This document shows positions 34,171 through 57,812 of a stretch of 64,000 nucleotides of DNA, piece by piece. A program made the position numbers and the translations under genes. A model generated the notes under the pieces. That model worked only from the letters and a program-made list of their open reading frames with translations, had not been told where the DNA came from and did no database searches. This DNA comes from Paracentrotus lividus (taxonomy: Eukaryota; Echinodermata; Echinoidea; Camarodonta; Echinidae), in assembly GCA_940671915.1 (NCBI GenBank), contig CALNVZ010003432.1, positions 5,200,543-5,264,542 on the forward strand, given 5' to 3'. How positions within the stretch are numbered: position 1 is the first letter of the stretch; each line of letters opens with the position of its first letter.

Positions 34171-34723
34171 ACTAGATGAATCCTCGACCGCGCACGGTCG
34201 AAATTTATGCCTCCACCATTGCCAGATCAGAAATATATGGAACATTCATCTGTTCTATTTAAAAATTGTAAAACGTCTCAATCTTATCAGATCAGTGCCA
34301 CTCCAGTATGCACACGTTTACCAAGTATGAAGATGATTAGTGAAACGGTTCTTGAGTTATTGTGGGAACGAGCTATTTTTACCTGTTTACTGACCTCTGT
34401 GACCTTTGACCTCATGACCCCAAAATCTAATCAGATCATTGTCACCCCAGTATGCACACATGTACCAAGAATGAAGATAATCCGTGAAATGGTTCTTGAG
34501 TTATTGTGAGAACGAGCTATTTTCACCTATTTATTGACCTCTGTGACCTTTGACCTTGTGACCACAAAATTTAATCAGATCATTGTCACCTCAGTATGTA
34601 TACATGTACCAAGAATGAAGATGATCCGTCAAACGGTTCTTAAGTTATCGTGAGAACGCAAGTGGGACGGACGTACGGAAACATAATGCCTCCGGCGAGA
34701 CTTCGTCGCGGAGGCATAAAAAA
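34171..34723 (+). mobile_element. DR1-bearing interspersed repeat, complete copy 1
   Basis: The copy begins ACTAGATGAATCCTCGACCG and ends at a hairpin, TGCCTCCGGCG...CGTCGCGGAGGCA, followed by A residues. Inside are units of about 140-150 bases: GACCTCTGTGACCTTTGACC, ATCTAATCAGATCATTG, CAGTATGCACACATGTACC, AAGATGATCCGT, GTTCTTGAGTTATTGTGAGAACG. The inverted GCCTCCG termini appear near the left edge (ATGCCTCCACC) and at the end. I recognise this style of repeat from marine invertebrate genomes but cannot name the family. Confidence 0.85.
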
Positions 34724-35226
34724 CAAGCCATTTTCATGCATACAATGGCCTCTGTGACCTTTGACCTCATGATCCCCACATTTAATCAGTTCATTGCTCC
34801 TCCCATATGCACATATTACCCAAGTTTGAAGATGATCCGTTACACAGTTCTTAAGTTATCACGAGAACAAACTATTTTTATGTATACAATGACCTCTGTG
34901 ACCTTTGACCCCAAAATCTAATCACTTCATTGCCCCTCCAATATGCACACATTACTCAAGTTTGAAGTTGACCCGTCACACAGTTCTTAAGTTATTGCGA
35001 GAACGAACCATTTTCATGTATACAATGACATCTGTGACCTTTGACCTAATGACCCCAAAGTCTAATCAGATCATTGTCCCTACCATATGCATACATGATC
35101 CAAGTTTGAAAGTGATCCGTCAAACGGTTCTTAAGTTATCGCGAGAACGAAAACGGGACGGACGTACGGACAACCCGAAAACATAATGCCTCCGGCACCA
35201 CCTTCGGTGGCGGAGGCATAAAAAAA
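34724..35226 (+). mobile_element. DR1-bearing interspersed repeat, 5'-truncated second copy
   Basis: Directly adjoining the first copy, it lacks the ACTAGATGAATCC head and starts inside a unit. It has three units, each with a DR1-like TGACCTTTGACC, and ends with its own hairpin TGCCTCCGGCACCACC...GGTGGCGGAGGCA plus A-tail. It probably arose by tandem duplication or adjacent insertion. Confidence 0.8.
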
Positions 35227-36823
35227 GAAAGAAAATGTGCCATTTGGATACCTACTATTCAAAGAGCTGGCGAGACTCTAGGGCACTGTGCAAATACGCT
35301 TAATTTGCCAGGGTTCCAACTTGGTGAGATACCCCCGATTGCAATGGTGTATTTTTATCAAATGATCAACATATCTAGCAGAAGTTTCTTACAAAAATAA
35401 AGATGCATATATCTTGACAGAGTTGCATTATTTCTGAATGTTTATTGTTTCCACAAGTATGCTTTGAAGCATAATGCCACAAGATTCTTACACATGTACA
35501 TTGTAAACATTACTAAGAAGCATTACCAACATAAGCAACATAGAAATAATACCAAAGCATGAATTATGTACATATATTTATACATATACCAATGTTACAT
35601 TTTGCCTTGTTTGCTACAAAGCTTTATGAAAATAATTGATGAGAAAAAAAATGTCCTAAATAATGGAAATATTGATACATGTGCATGAAGATAATGAAAA
35701 GAAGAGAGAAGGTAATTGAGACGATGCAAATTACCTTGCTGATATGAAACCTCATAAACTATATATTCATGCTCATTATATTGGGAATAGACTGCAAGAT
35801 AAATCCATGAATCTAATACTTACCGGAGAATATAAACCTCGGGGACAGCCTGGATCAAATATCACTCATGAGCCTGTATGGCTCATCAAAAAGCGGCCAT
35901 TTTGCCTAATGTCGTTGGAACCACATCGTACATACCAGAAAAATGGCTGTTTTTTACTTGCCATACAGGCCCCCAAGTGATACTGTATAAATAGTTATTT
36001 TCGCACTGGTTTTATTTTTTTCCAGGAATTTTGCAAGTTTTCATGTAAATTTCCACTTCACTATTAGGCTATTTATAGTAACAATTACATCATAAAAATC
36101 ATGAAAATTTAATTATTTTATCATTCATCAAAAGCTTCCATTTTTTACTCTTGTATGTCATTATGATGCAGTCATTATGTCGACATGCCATTTTGAAAAC
36201 TCCTTTCAAGTAAAATAATAGGAATGTGTAATTTTGTTTGAAGAAACTTTGTGTCAGAAACATTCCCAGAACTATAAAATCAAAGTAATCATTCCATGAG
36301 CTAAGCTTCAAAATAACCTCGAGTGTGATGAAGATAAGCAGACATATTGTGAAATATTATGCTGCTCATCTGTTCTGCCCAAAACAGGGATTAAAATAAT
36401 TGTGACACAATTTACACAAATAACAATACATATATTTTGTGCTATACTACTTGTGAACCATTCACAAAAAAATAGTACAGGGAAATCTTGACATAATGAT
36501 TTCTGCAAATGATGCAGTCCTGATTGTATGACACCTTTGTATGCCTGTAATGGGCATGTTCTGTTGTAACAAGACACCTGGGGTGATTCGCTAACAGCTA
36601 AAATCAATCCCAACTATACTGACATATAGAACTATATCATGGCTATTAATCCTTAAACTGGTTTTAACCTAGTCAGGATCAATTTTAACTGTTGGTGAAT
36701 CACTACCCAGATATAACAAGCAGATTACCTCAGTCCTGACCACTTCTTTACATCAAGATTTCCCTGTATTCCAATTCTCCAATTAATTTACATTGAATCC
36801 CTGCTTAGTCTGATGGGAGCAGG
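35227..36823. other. Intergenic stretch between BCCIP and DHX15
   Basis: The genes are tail-to-tail here. The nearest part to 36823 should be DHX15 3' UTR. AATAAA on the minus strand occurs at about 36011-36016 and 35441-35446, and I cannot say which is used. No other gene or clear repeat was recognised. Confidence 0.5.
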
Positions 36824-36873
36824 TCACATGATTCATCACATGATTGATCACATGATTGATCACATGATTGATA
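36824..36873 (-). repeat. 12-bp tandem repeat at the start of the DHX15 3' UTR
   Basis: On the DHX15 sense strand, ATCAATCATGTG repeats three times. A fourth unit, ATGAATCATGTG, follows. The array starts two bases after the stop codon, so the mature mRNA must carry it. Confidence 0.9.
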
Positions 36874-49397
<12,524 letters not shown>

Positions 49398-50129
49398 TTT
49401 GGTCCGATATTCTGACAACACAAACGTATTAACGCACAGAGCTCAATAGAGAGATTATAGTTTTGGAGACGGGCTTGTCCCCGTATAAAGCATTGACAGA
49501 AACGGTAGAAGCACAGTCTCTTTAGCCTCTCTTGATCATTAAGCTTCTTCATGTTGGTGCCTCTGTCGCCCTGGCCTTTCTCCCTCTTCTCTCTTTTTTT
49601 TTTTTTTGTTGCAAAATTTATAATTTAAGAACATCTTTTACCATTTCTATTCGTTATTGCTCCAAATCGATGCCACATGTTATAAATATTTTTGCAGGGT
49701 GGGGCAGTATTTGAAATAATTATTTCTGTAAGACTAGGCCCATAGGCCTATATTATGAGAAATTTGAAGGAAAAAAAAAAAAATTATTTCCTTCCTCTAT
49801 TATGGGTATGGTATTTTAACAGTAATTTGAATGATTCTAAATGAGGCAGATATTTGTTTGCTGTTCGCATTTTACAGTAATTAATTTATACATTTCTTTG
49901 ATTTTGTAGGTCTAGTATTTCACAATTTTGGTCATTAGGCCTGAGTCATTTCACGTAAGAACTGTCGGTAAGTATTTTATTTTGGTTCCTATTTCTTCTC
50001 ATGTACTATCGGTTACATCATCAATATCACCATTTTTATCGACATCGAAATCACTTTAGATATATACTTGTGCACACATTTCCGAGCTAGCATTCACATG
50101 ATGATCTTCAGTAATCTTGTTATACAGGG
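49398..50129. other. DHX15 upstream region
   Basis: This contains the minus-strand DHX15 5' UTR and presumably its promoter. I recognise no TATA box. The rest is AT-rich with poly-T and poly-A runs near 49590 and 49775, and no other gene. Confidence 0.5.
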
Positions 50130-50313
50130 GCCGCGGAGCCGGGGGGGGGGGGCTGGGGGTGCAGCCCCCCCTCCCCTCCCCCACTTTTTTCAGCCAACGT
50201 GTACAAAAACGCAAAACTGACCATACATTTGTGATATTTAGCCTGTTCAGCCCCCCCCCCCACTTTCGGCTCAGCCCTTCCACTTTCAAAAATGCTCCCC
50301 GGCCCCTGTTATA
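50130..50313. mobile_element. Small CAGGGGCCG inverted-repeat element
   Basis: Left end CAGGGGCCGCGGAGC mirrors right end CAGGGGCCGGGGAGC on the other strand. TTATA flanks both sides (50130-50134 and 50309-50313) as a likely 5-bp target duplication. The interior has long G and C runs, giving an open frame of no meaning. Confidence 0.75.
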
Positions 50314-50577
50314 TATTCTTGAAAGGAGAGGACTTATGCCTATATGTCTTTCACTACAGGCGTTTGACCAAGGAGATATTACAGTGATTGTATCAAAACC
50401 ATTTTCTGAGTATTTTTTAGGCCTTGTATTGTCAGGTTCCTCAGTCTATAATTCTATTCTCTCTTTCCATCTATACAAAAAGAACAAAGTAATTAAGTCA
50501 CTGAAATGACCTTCTTTTTTTCTTTCTTTTAAAACTCAATTCTTAGATTGCGTATCATTCATTATTAAGAATGGCAG

Positions 50578-50980
50578 CAGTGGCGGATCCAGGATTTCAT
50601 TACAGGGGGGCCCAAAATCGGAATTTCAGATTTTGGTACACCCAATTTTTTTTCCCGTTACAACGGGCGAGCCAAAAGGTACACTCAAAATTTTCACGTT
50701 ACGCAGGCAGAGCGATAAGCGTGGGGGGGGGGGTGTTGATTTCTTTTTTCTTTTTTTTTGGTCTTCGGCCATCAGAGAGGTCATCATGTATCAGCCATAT
50801 ATATAAGGGTAAGGTTGGGGATCAATCCGCCCGCTCCTCTATTTTTACTTCGTTTTTCCTTCTTTTTTTTTCTTTTTTTTCTTCTTCCCCCCCCTTTTTT
50901 TTTCTTCTTTTTTTGCTAGGGGGGGGGGGGACCGGGCCCGTCGGCCCCCCTTGGGTCCTCGCCTGGGCAAAGCCGTAGAA
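50578..50980. mobile_element. GGATCC-ended interspersed repeat, second full copy
   Basis: It begins AGTGGCGGATCCAGGATTTC like the end of the 5321-5610 element. It contains GGTACACCCAATTTTTTT (also seen, reversed, at 5510-5560) and ends in a G run, GACCGGGCCCGTCGG and GGGTCCTCGCC. The interior is largely homopolymers. Confidence 0.65.
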
Positions 50981-52698
50981 TTAAAACAAATATATCAGAA
51001 TAAGTAATATCGGTTTGTCAACCTTCTTTTGTAGACGACATTACCACTTCTCTCTGCTGGGGCTACTGGCACATCACGCTTGTCCTTATGATTGTCATAG
51101 TCCTCCCGTCAAACCTTACAGTTTACATTTGATGTGAATATATTTCATAATTTTTCTTAATTGTACAAGTCATGCACATCGGAATTTTGCATTTAGTTCA
51201 TGAAAACGTAATAAAAACAACAAACAAACAAATAAACAAACCGCAAAAATGCACAAACAACATAATATGAAGGGAAAAAAAATCGTTCATTACGTTCCTC
51301 CTTTCTGGGAGGTGAGGTTGAAAAAAAGCGCATTTGATATGCTTTGGGGAACCTTTCATCCCAAGAGTGATATTAAATGAAAGTGGTAATATTGTTGCGC
51401 ATAGAACCGTTGCCTTACGAGCGGAGAATGAGACGCGGGCATTTTGGCTGGAGAGAGTTCGAGATGAAAATTCAGATATCTTTTTCATTAATGCGAGCGA
51501 TTGTGATAAATAGTTCCCCGCTGGGAGGCAATTTATATACCAATACTCTTCTTATCAGTAAAATATTTCGAAGCGTCGACATGCATGGCCGGAGCAACGG
51601 AGTATACTTTTCTACATTGATCTGAACACATGCATGTATGGACACTCATGATTTGAACTGAATATTATAAATGCTTTTCGCCTTTTATAAGTGAGTATAA
51701 TCATGTCATTGTTGTTCTCTATATTATTAAAATCTTTGAATTTTGCAGAGCAAAGAATTCGGTATAATAATGTTATGCCATTCCATCATCTAAAGGTCAA
51801 TTATCACATTTTGAATGTTGTGTATGCATATTTTACATATTTTGTCAGCTTTTTTAAAAACATTATTTCCATTTATTTCTTTTTATATGTTACTTGTGTT
51901 GTTTTTTTAAATTGTTGATAATAATGACACATGAGAAATAAAAGCCATCTGAACATGAACCTGAAAGGTCCAGTTTAAGTATTTAGATGGGTGAATATAG
52001 ATAGAATATGTTTCATGTACATTTTCTAGAAAACTGGACTGTATATAGTTATAATAGTTCATAGATACTCCATGATACTTGAGATCTCTAAATTGAAATG
52101 CAGGAAGCATAAAAATAATATTATGTTAGTAATTGTAAACAATAAAACCTGAAAGTAATTCTATCCACAACTTTATTCCGGAATACATCTGACATCATAG
52201 AGGTGGATATATTAAATGATTATCCACCTCTATGTCTGACATACAGTACATGTACCATTATTTGATCATATTGTCAGTGGTATTAATGAAATTGTGCACT
52301 GTTATTGTGCGCATCATATCAACAGCTATAGCAACACAATGTTAATGGAAATTCCCTCAAAGCAACCAGTTTTTATCCTATTTTTTTTTTTCTTCTTTTT
52401 TTTTTCTTTTTTTTTGGGGGGGGGGGGGAGGGTGCGAGAAGAGAAAAGGTATCAAAATTGAAATCGTTTGGCTTCCTCTTTTTATTTTCAAATGCCCATA
52501 CTTAGTACTGAATTGAATTGAAATGAATATAATTGAATGGAATATACCAATATTGTTTTCCACATAGTTTTGGTATATATTTTCATTCCCAAAATATAAA
52601 ATCCATACAAAGTGTCATTTCAAGTAATTTGCATGAGATTATTATAACAATAATATAAAATTAAACATTGACTATTACACGAGACCTACGGGGCATAA
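50981..52698. other. Intergenic stretch, no gene recognised
   Basis: AT-rich sequence containing a T run joined to a G run at about 52381-52432. The 82-residue frame at 51377-51625 has no recognisable motif or flanking splice signals that I trust. A short inverted pair, CATAGAGGTGGATAT / ATTATCCACCTCTATG (about 52196-52233), could form a small hairpin. Confidence 0.5.
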
Positions 52699-53176
52699 TA
52701 CAGTCTGTGTCAAATAAAATGGTGCAAGTGGAAATCATTTTTTTTATAGTATGAAGATTTATCACAACCTGGTATTGTTTGGTATTTTCATAAAGCTAGA
52801 AAACTCACTTTCTTCTGCAATTTTTTTCATCACATTTGGTGCTGTAATTTTTGAGATAGGACCAGTTTTCTACAATCATGACAATCAAGAAAAATCGAGT
52901 TTTAGCACGACGTCCCATACCTTTGTGTAGGTTTCGCATAATGGCCATGAATTCAGCGCTCCAGAACAATAGAAGTGCGGAATTTCGATTTGTTCCCCCT
53001 CGCACAAAATTTACCATAACTTTTGTTTTACGAAAGCAAATTATACAGAACAAAATGCATCAGCAAGAAAAATCTCTTAGCCTCAATTTGGTACCACAAA
53101 ATATCACATTATTTGAAAAGATTTCACACCTAAATTATTTTTTCCCCGACTGCACCATTTTTTTACACAGACTGTA
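52699..53176 (-). mobile_element. Tc1/mariner-like MITE, relative of 33224-33793
   Basis: Ends CAGTCTGTGTCAAATAAAAT and TTTTTTACACAGACTG lie between TA dinucleotides. It aligns in reverse to the 33.2-kb copy but has only one copy of the 97-bp segment. It has GCGCTCCAGAACAATAGAAG, also present in the relative. The 108-residue frame across it is not conserved as protein. Confidence 0.85.
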
Positions 53177-54478
53177 TTTATGTTGGCAGCTCTCGAATAC
53201 TTAACACAATAAATTCAAAAATTCAAATTTACAAGATCACTTAAATAAAGATATAATTACACAATGTCAGTTTTTACTGACTCTTGGCAGTTAATTTTGA
53301 AAAATATATATTAACTTTCAAGATCAGAAATAACCGTATTTTTACCCAATTTTCAGAATATTTGTTTACTTTTACCATATTTCTTTTCTAGTTTTCCCCC
53401 TACATTCTAAAATGATTTCACTTGTTAGACCTGTAATGAATAATAATAGAAGAAAACAAGAACAAATTGAACAAAATAGGAAAAGATAGAATTGAAAGTA
53501 TATATTTTCACCCTACCTTTATTCTATTTCTCTCATATTCATTTTATTTCTAAAATAATTTCCTTTTCTACTGTAGGCACGTAATGTCTGATCAATGAGA
53601 GAAAATAGGAGGGGATCAATTAAATGGGGGAAAAATATACATTTTTTTATATCCCCTCGCCTGGAAATAGGGGACATTATAGAAGAAAAAAAAAAACAAA
53701 CAAACAATAGAACACGTAGTACAAATTGTTCAATCATTAAGTTATCCTTATTGTTTTATTCTATTTTTTATTCTTATAATTATTTAATTTTGTTTTAGGT
53801 TTTTACGAAATGATGGCACTGTGTGGATAGAACTTGATATCATTTTTCAAAATAAGAATAAAATTTTATCGCTACATATAGTGACATGTCACTGACATAA
53901 CAGCAAGGATAGAGTATGGATTTACAAGTACGTACCCCGCCAACTGCGGCTATGGCGCCTAAAATGAAACAGATTCATCTCCAAGAATGATCAAGGTCAA
54001 CCGTTTGGTCGATAATTTTATTAAATCTCCGCCTCTTGAAAGCAAGGCATCCTTCCACAACGTTCTTGTACTGTTGTCATGGGAACAGAGAGGTGAACAC
54101 TTTGATTACACCGACAAAACAAGAGACAACTTGGTATTTCATGATTATGTATTTCTTATTCTGTTGACAAGTCGGTTTGGCGTTCGTTTCCTTTGCATGA
54201 CCGAGGGGTTTATAAATATTTTATCTGAGCTTTGGCCATGAGCTCAGAGATGAGTGGGTCTACACGTATACAAACTCAATTAACTACAGGCATGATAGTC
54301 AGAGTCCGTCCAAATTAAGTCACAGATAACATCTTGAATTTAAGAAAGGTGTTATTGCAAAGATGAGGGGTTTTTCTTATGTAAGACATTAATTGCCAAT
54401 ATAAATGAGCTTGGAATACTCCCCCTCTAAAAGTGGATAACTTTTATTTTGATATATAAACTTATATTTATAAATAAC
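53177..54478. other. Intergenic stretch, no gene recognised
   Basis: Mostly AT-rich. The part from 53930 to 54250 is less AT-rich and has an 84-residue frame without known motifs. I found no splice context that would make it an exon. Confidence 0.45.
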
Positions 54479-54479
54479 T

Positions 54480-54600
54480 TTGGTTAATAATAAATATCGA
54501 TATTATCATGATTATCAATGTTATCATCATAATGAGTATTATTATTATTACGTTGATCATCATTGTCATAATCATCGTCATCACAATGAGCAATGTGCAT
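54480..54600. repeat. ATT/ATC trinucleotide-rich tract
   Basis: Imperfect TTATCAT, TTATTATTATTA and CATCATTGTCATAATCATCG runs. Frames across it give Tyr/His-rich nonsense. Confidence 0.8.
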
Positions 54601-54878
54601 ATGTATTGTTTATTTTTCATATTTTTCTTTCCTTATACGGAACAATATATATTGTCCTCATCCTACAGATCACTATAACTGCGCGAAACCAACCTAGTAG
54701 CCTACCTTGGAAAGACCAATTACTCCAGCATCATTACCATGCATCATTATAATACACCCTAATAACTGAGGATGATTTGGAAGCCGTACTGTCAGGTCAC
54801 TGATTATTACTGCTGTTGTTAATCAACCAGGCCATTCAACTATCGTCTGCTGTCTGCATCACTTGAACACAGATTACC

Positions 54879-54999
54879 ATGGAAACAGCGAGGATGAGGG
54901 AGTGTGTATGTTGTATGTCGTCTAATTGGAGATGCATTGCGTGTATAGGTCGCAGTAAGGGGGCATTGGTGTCATCTGTTGTCATGTTTGCAACCCTCG
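54879..54999 (+). CDS. Speculative first coding exon of an unknown gene
   Basis: An ATG in strong Kozak context (ACCATGG) opens 40 codons plus one base. The frame ends at a consensus donor, CTCG|GTAAGTG. The peptide begins METARMRECVCC, has several Cys and basic residues, then SKGALVSSVVMFATL. It could be the cytoplasmic tail and first half of a membrane anchor of a type II membrane protein. I do not recognise it and could not identify a second exon before the microsatellite at 55070 or further right. It may equally be chance. Vertebrate FANK1, the next gene in the human block, does not match. Confidence 0.25.
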
Positions 55000-55069
55000 G
55001 TAAGTGTCTGATGTTGGCCAGCGTTTAATTAAACTTCTGTTTTTATCTCAAGCTGTGTTACCCTCACAC

Positions 55070-55465
55070 ACCAGATTGCATGTAGACACCCACACCCACA
55101 CGCACGCACGCACGCACATACAGTCACACACACACACTCACACACACACACACACACTCTCTCTCTCTCTGTCTTTCTGTCTCACACACGCACATATGCA
55201 CACATATCCACTCTTAACCACCCACTTACGCACACCCACACTCATTTCCCATACACGCACCACACACACATGCACGCACACCCACATTCACCTCATATAC
55301 ACACGCACACACCCATTCTCTCTCCATGTCTCTCTCTCTCTCTCTCTCACACACACACTTATTTCCAATAAAACTCCACATTCAGGCACACCAGGCACAC
55401 TCACCCCACATCATTATGCACGCACACACACACACACACACTCACACACAAACATCTACATACGC
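55070..55465. repeat. Compound CA/CT microsatellite
   Basis: Alternating (CA)n, (CACG)n, (CT)n and ACACCC-type runs fill about 400 bases. The 155-residue Thr/His/Leu/Ser-rich frame across it is a repeat artefact. Confidence 0.95.
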
Positions 55466-55469
55466 ACGT

Positions 55470-56193
55470 GATTTACTGTAGTTTTTTTTTTTTTTTATCG
55501 ATTTCGGAAAGGTATCGGGTCCTAAAACAAATTTTGTGAATCATCTTGACCACCATGCAACTGACTCAACATTCTCAGGCTATTACGAAAATTCTAGGGT
55601 TGAAATCGTCTCTCTGTACTATACTCATTTGACTTGGCAATGTTCAATAAAAAGTAACGAAGTCAAGTGGTACCTGCAAAAATTTGGCATGTTAATGAAC
55701 TGAGTCCTTAAGCATCAACTGTGTACGAAGAATTATATATTGACATAATGATTATTAATTGTAATTTATTCAGCGGGTAATGAAACAAATTAAAGCGGGC
55801 TTGGTCTTAACCACAACGATTTGCTGGTAAACTGCTCGATATATTATTCACCTATTATACAGTATACATGGCTTACAACACTGACCTGGCGGGTGATCAA
55901 GCATGATTCATTATACATTCAAATAAGCGTCGTTAGTAAGCGTTGTTAGTGGTCTGCGACCACTAACAAGCAAAATAGTTGTCCGTTGATTATGTCACGT
56001 TTTGCACTACAGTAGCGGACGCACACCGATGTCATACAATGAATTTATCGGGCCCATGCGTAAACACATTAGAGCCGCTTTTGTCCCCAGAAAATTAGGC
56101 CCGAGAAATCCATTGAATTCGGTTTTCTTGGATCCGCGCCTGCTATTCACCGTTGTTTTTACGTGTAGTTGATGCGGTTCATGTACTAAAATA
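55470..56193. other. Intergenic stretch, no feature recognised
   Basis: After a T run at about 55481-55497, the sequence is mixed AT-rich with one short inverted pair around 55930-55970 (GCGTCGTTAGTAAGCG, GTTAGTGGTC/GACCACTAAC). No gene or family was recognised. Confidence 0.5.
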
Positions 56194-57343
56194 TACACTG
56201 TCCGTCATAAAGGTGGAATATTTTTTTGCCGCTATATTTAGCGACGTGATTTTGCTCTGACTTTAATTTCTTGAATATGTTTGTTCCTGCTTTTACTTTT
56301 TGGGACCCTGGCTATATCTTGGACATTCTCCCAACCCTTCACGTGGACCTCTTTCCAAAAAAGTTTTGTCAACCTCCGTTATGTCCATTTTTGTCATTTT
56401 TTCTCATTTTGAGGCCCCTTTTTGTTTTCCCGGCCGATCAAGCACTCCTCAGTCTACCCCCAGGAAACGCGACTGAGGTGTATTGTTTTATATTGTTCTT
56501 TAAGGCGCGGTCCCACTGGCTTTTTAGGATGATTTGCGTATGAATTGCGGATAGTTTGTTTTGTTTTTGTTTTTTGTTGCGGATGAACGAAATTTGTATA
56601 CGCAACTCATGCGCAATTAATCCCCCCGACAGTGGGACCGGGCCTTTAAGTCAAAACTATATTTCTGGGGACAGGCTTAGGTCTCTTGTCTAGGGGAGGG
56701 GTTGAAGTAAAAAACGAGATTGGTGAAATTTCGGAATATTTTATTTCGTCTTTATGCTGAAAATAAAAGAAATGAAAAACCACCTTTAACCCTTAAATAT
56801 CATTATTTCCCCTTAAATTTTGTTTAGCCTTGATGACAAGGCTGTAAATAGTTATTATTGATAATATTTTATTTTGATTTATGTTTGGTTGAGATTTTAC
56901 AACACAATTTAGGGAAGATAGAAATTTCCATGGTGTAAAAATGAATAAAATGAATGTTGAACCCCAATCAAAATAAATTTTGACCCCTCTCCTAGACAAA
57001 AGAGACGAGCCTGTAACCATAAATCTAGATTTAATTTAAAGAACAATGACAAATCTTCACCTCAGACGTGTTTCCTTGGGGTAGGACTGAGGGGGCCTTG
57101 GTTGGTCGCGTGAACAAAAAAAGGCCCCCAAAATAAGAAACAATGACGAAAATGGCCATCTTCTGGGGGTGACAAACTTTTTTGAGGAAAAATCCCTGGG
57201 AAGGGTTGAGGGAACGTCCAAGATATACCCAGGATCCCAGAAAGTGAAAGCGGTGACCAACACATTCAAGAAATTAATAACGGAGCAATATAATGTCGCT
57301 TGAGCTAGAAAAAAAATATTCCACCTTTATGACGAACAGTGTA
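56194..57343. mobile_element. 1.15-kb TIR element with long inverted arms
   Basis: Ends CACTGTCCGTCATAAAGG and CCTTTATGACGAACAGTG lie between TA dinucleotides. The arms remain complementary for about 250 bases, so both ends can be read as FTFWDPGYILD when translated outside-in. The interior is AT-rich plus one nested MITE. The TA target is of Tc1/mariner type (inference). No transposase DDE motif is visible, and the FTFWDPGYILD frames are short and mirror copies. Confidence 0.82.
56500..56649. mobile_element. TTAA-flanked MITE nested in the 56.2-57.3 kb element
   Basis: TTAA occurs at 56500-56503 and 56646-56649. Ends GGCGCGGTCCCACTGGC and (other strand) AGGCCCGGTCCCACTGTC match. Inside, GATTTGCGTATGAATTGCGG mirrors GAGTTGCGTATACAAATTTC. 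It is about 142 bases and fold-back in form, inserted in only the left arm region of the host element. Confidence 0.78.
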
Positions 57344-57498
57344 TCATTGAACCCCAATAAGCCTTTCCGGCTTTCATGGGTTATCCTCTCAAAGTATCTT
57401 GTTTCTTTTTTTTATTTTTTAAAATCTTTATTGCATACCTCCTGTTCTTTGACGAATGAAATCATTCATTCAATCAATAAAACCCTCACCTTTAGCAT

Positions 57499-57733
57499 GC
57501 TATCTCACTTCGAGGAGACGTCTCCGCGACAGAATAGAAATTTCGTTTCCGCGACGGATAAATAGTATTAGAGACGTCTCCGAGACGTCTCCGCGACAAT
57601 TTGTGAAAAAATCAGTCTCCGAAATTCAGGAGACGTCTCCAAGACGTTTCGGAGACGTCTCTAATACTATTTATCCGTCGCGGAAACGAAATTTCTATTC
57701 TGTCGCGGAGACGTCTCCGCGGAGTGAGATAGC
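57499..57733. mobile_element. Near-perfect 235-bp palindrome (fold-back element)
   Basis: The left arm from GCTATCTCACT and the right arm to AGTGAGATAGC are almost perfectly complementary for about 100 bases each, including GCGACAGAATAGAAATTTCG and CGCGACGGATAAATAGTATT. A short centre near 57600-57625 separates them. The 10-base palindrome GAGACGTCTC occurs at least six times. A single strand would form a very stable hairpin. It looks like a fold-back MITE, but no target duplication is evident. Confidence 0.9.
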
Positions 57734-57812
57734 ACCCTTAGGTAAGCACTAACTATAGGCACAAATGCAGCCCGTTAGAGTATCCTGGTTAAGGGTTAGT
57801 GGAATTGGTACA

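Noticed and set aside
51377..51625. 82-residue frame next to an inverted-repeat-free stretch
   Set aside because: No recognised family, no repeated or conserved feature, and an overlapping opposite-strand frame of similar size.
53987..54241. 84-residue frame of balanced composition
   Set aside because: No known motif and no clear splice signals at either end. It could be chance in a less AT-rich patch, so it is not listed as a gene.
55004..55471. 155-residue frame, longest non-DHX15 frame on the right side
   Set aside because: It is entirely CA/CT microsatellite translated as Thr-His and Leu-Ser repeats.
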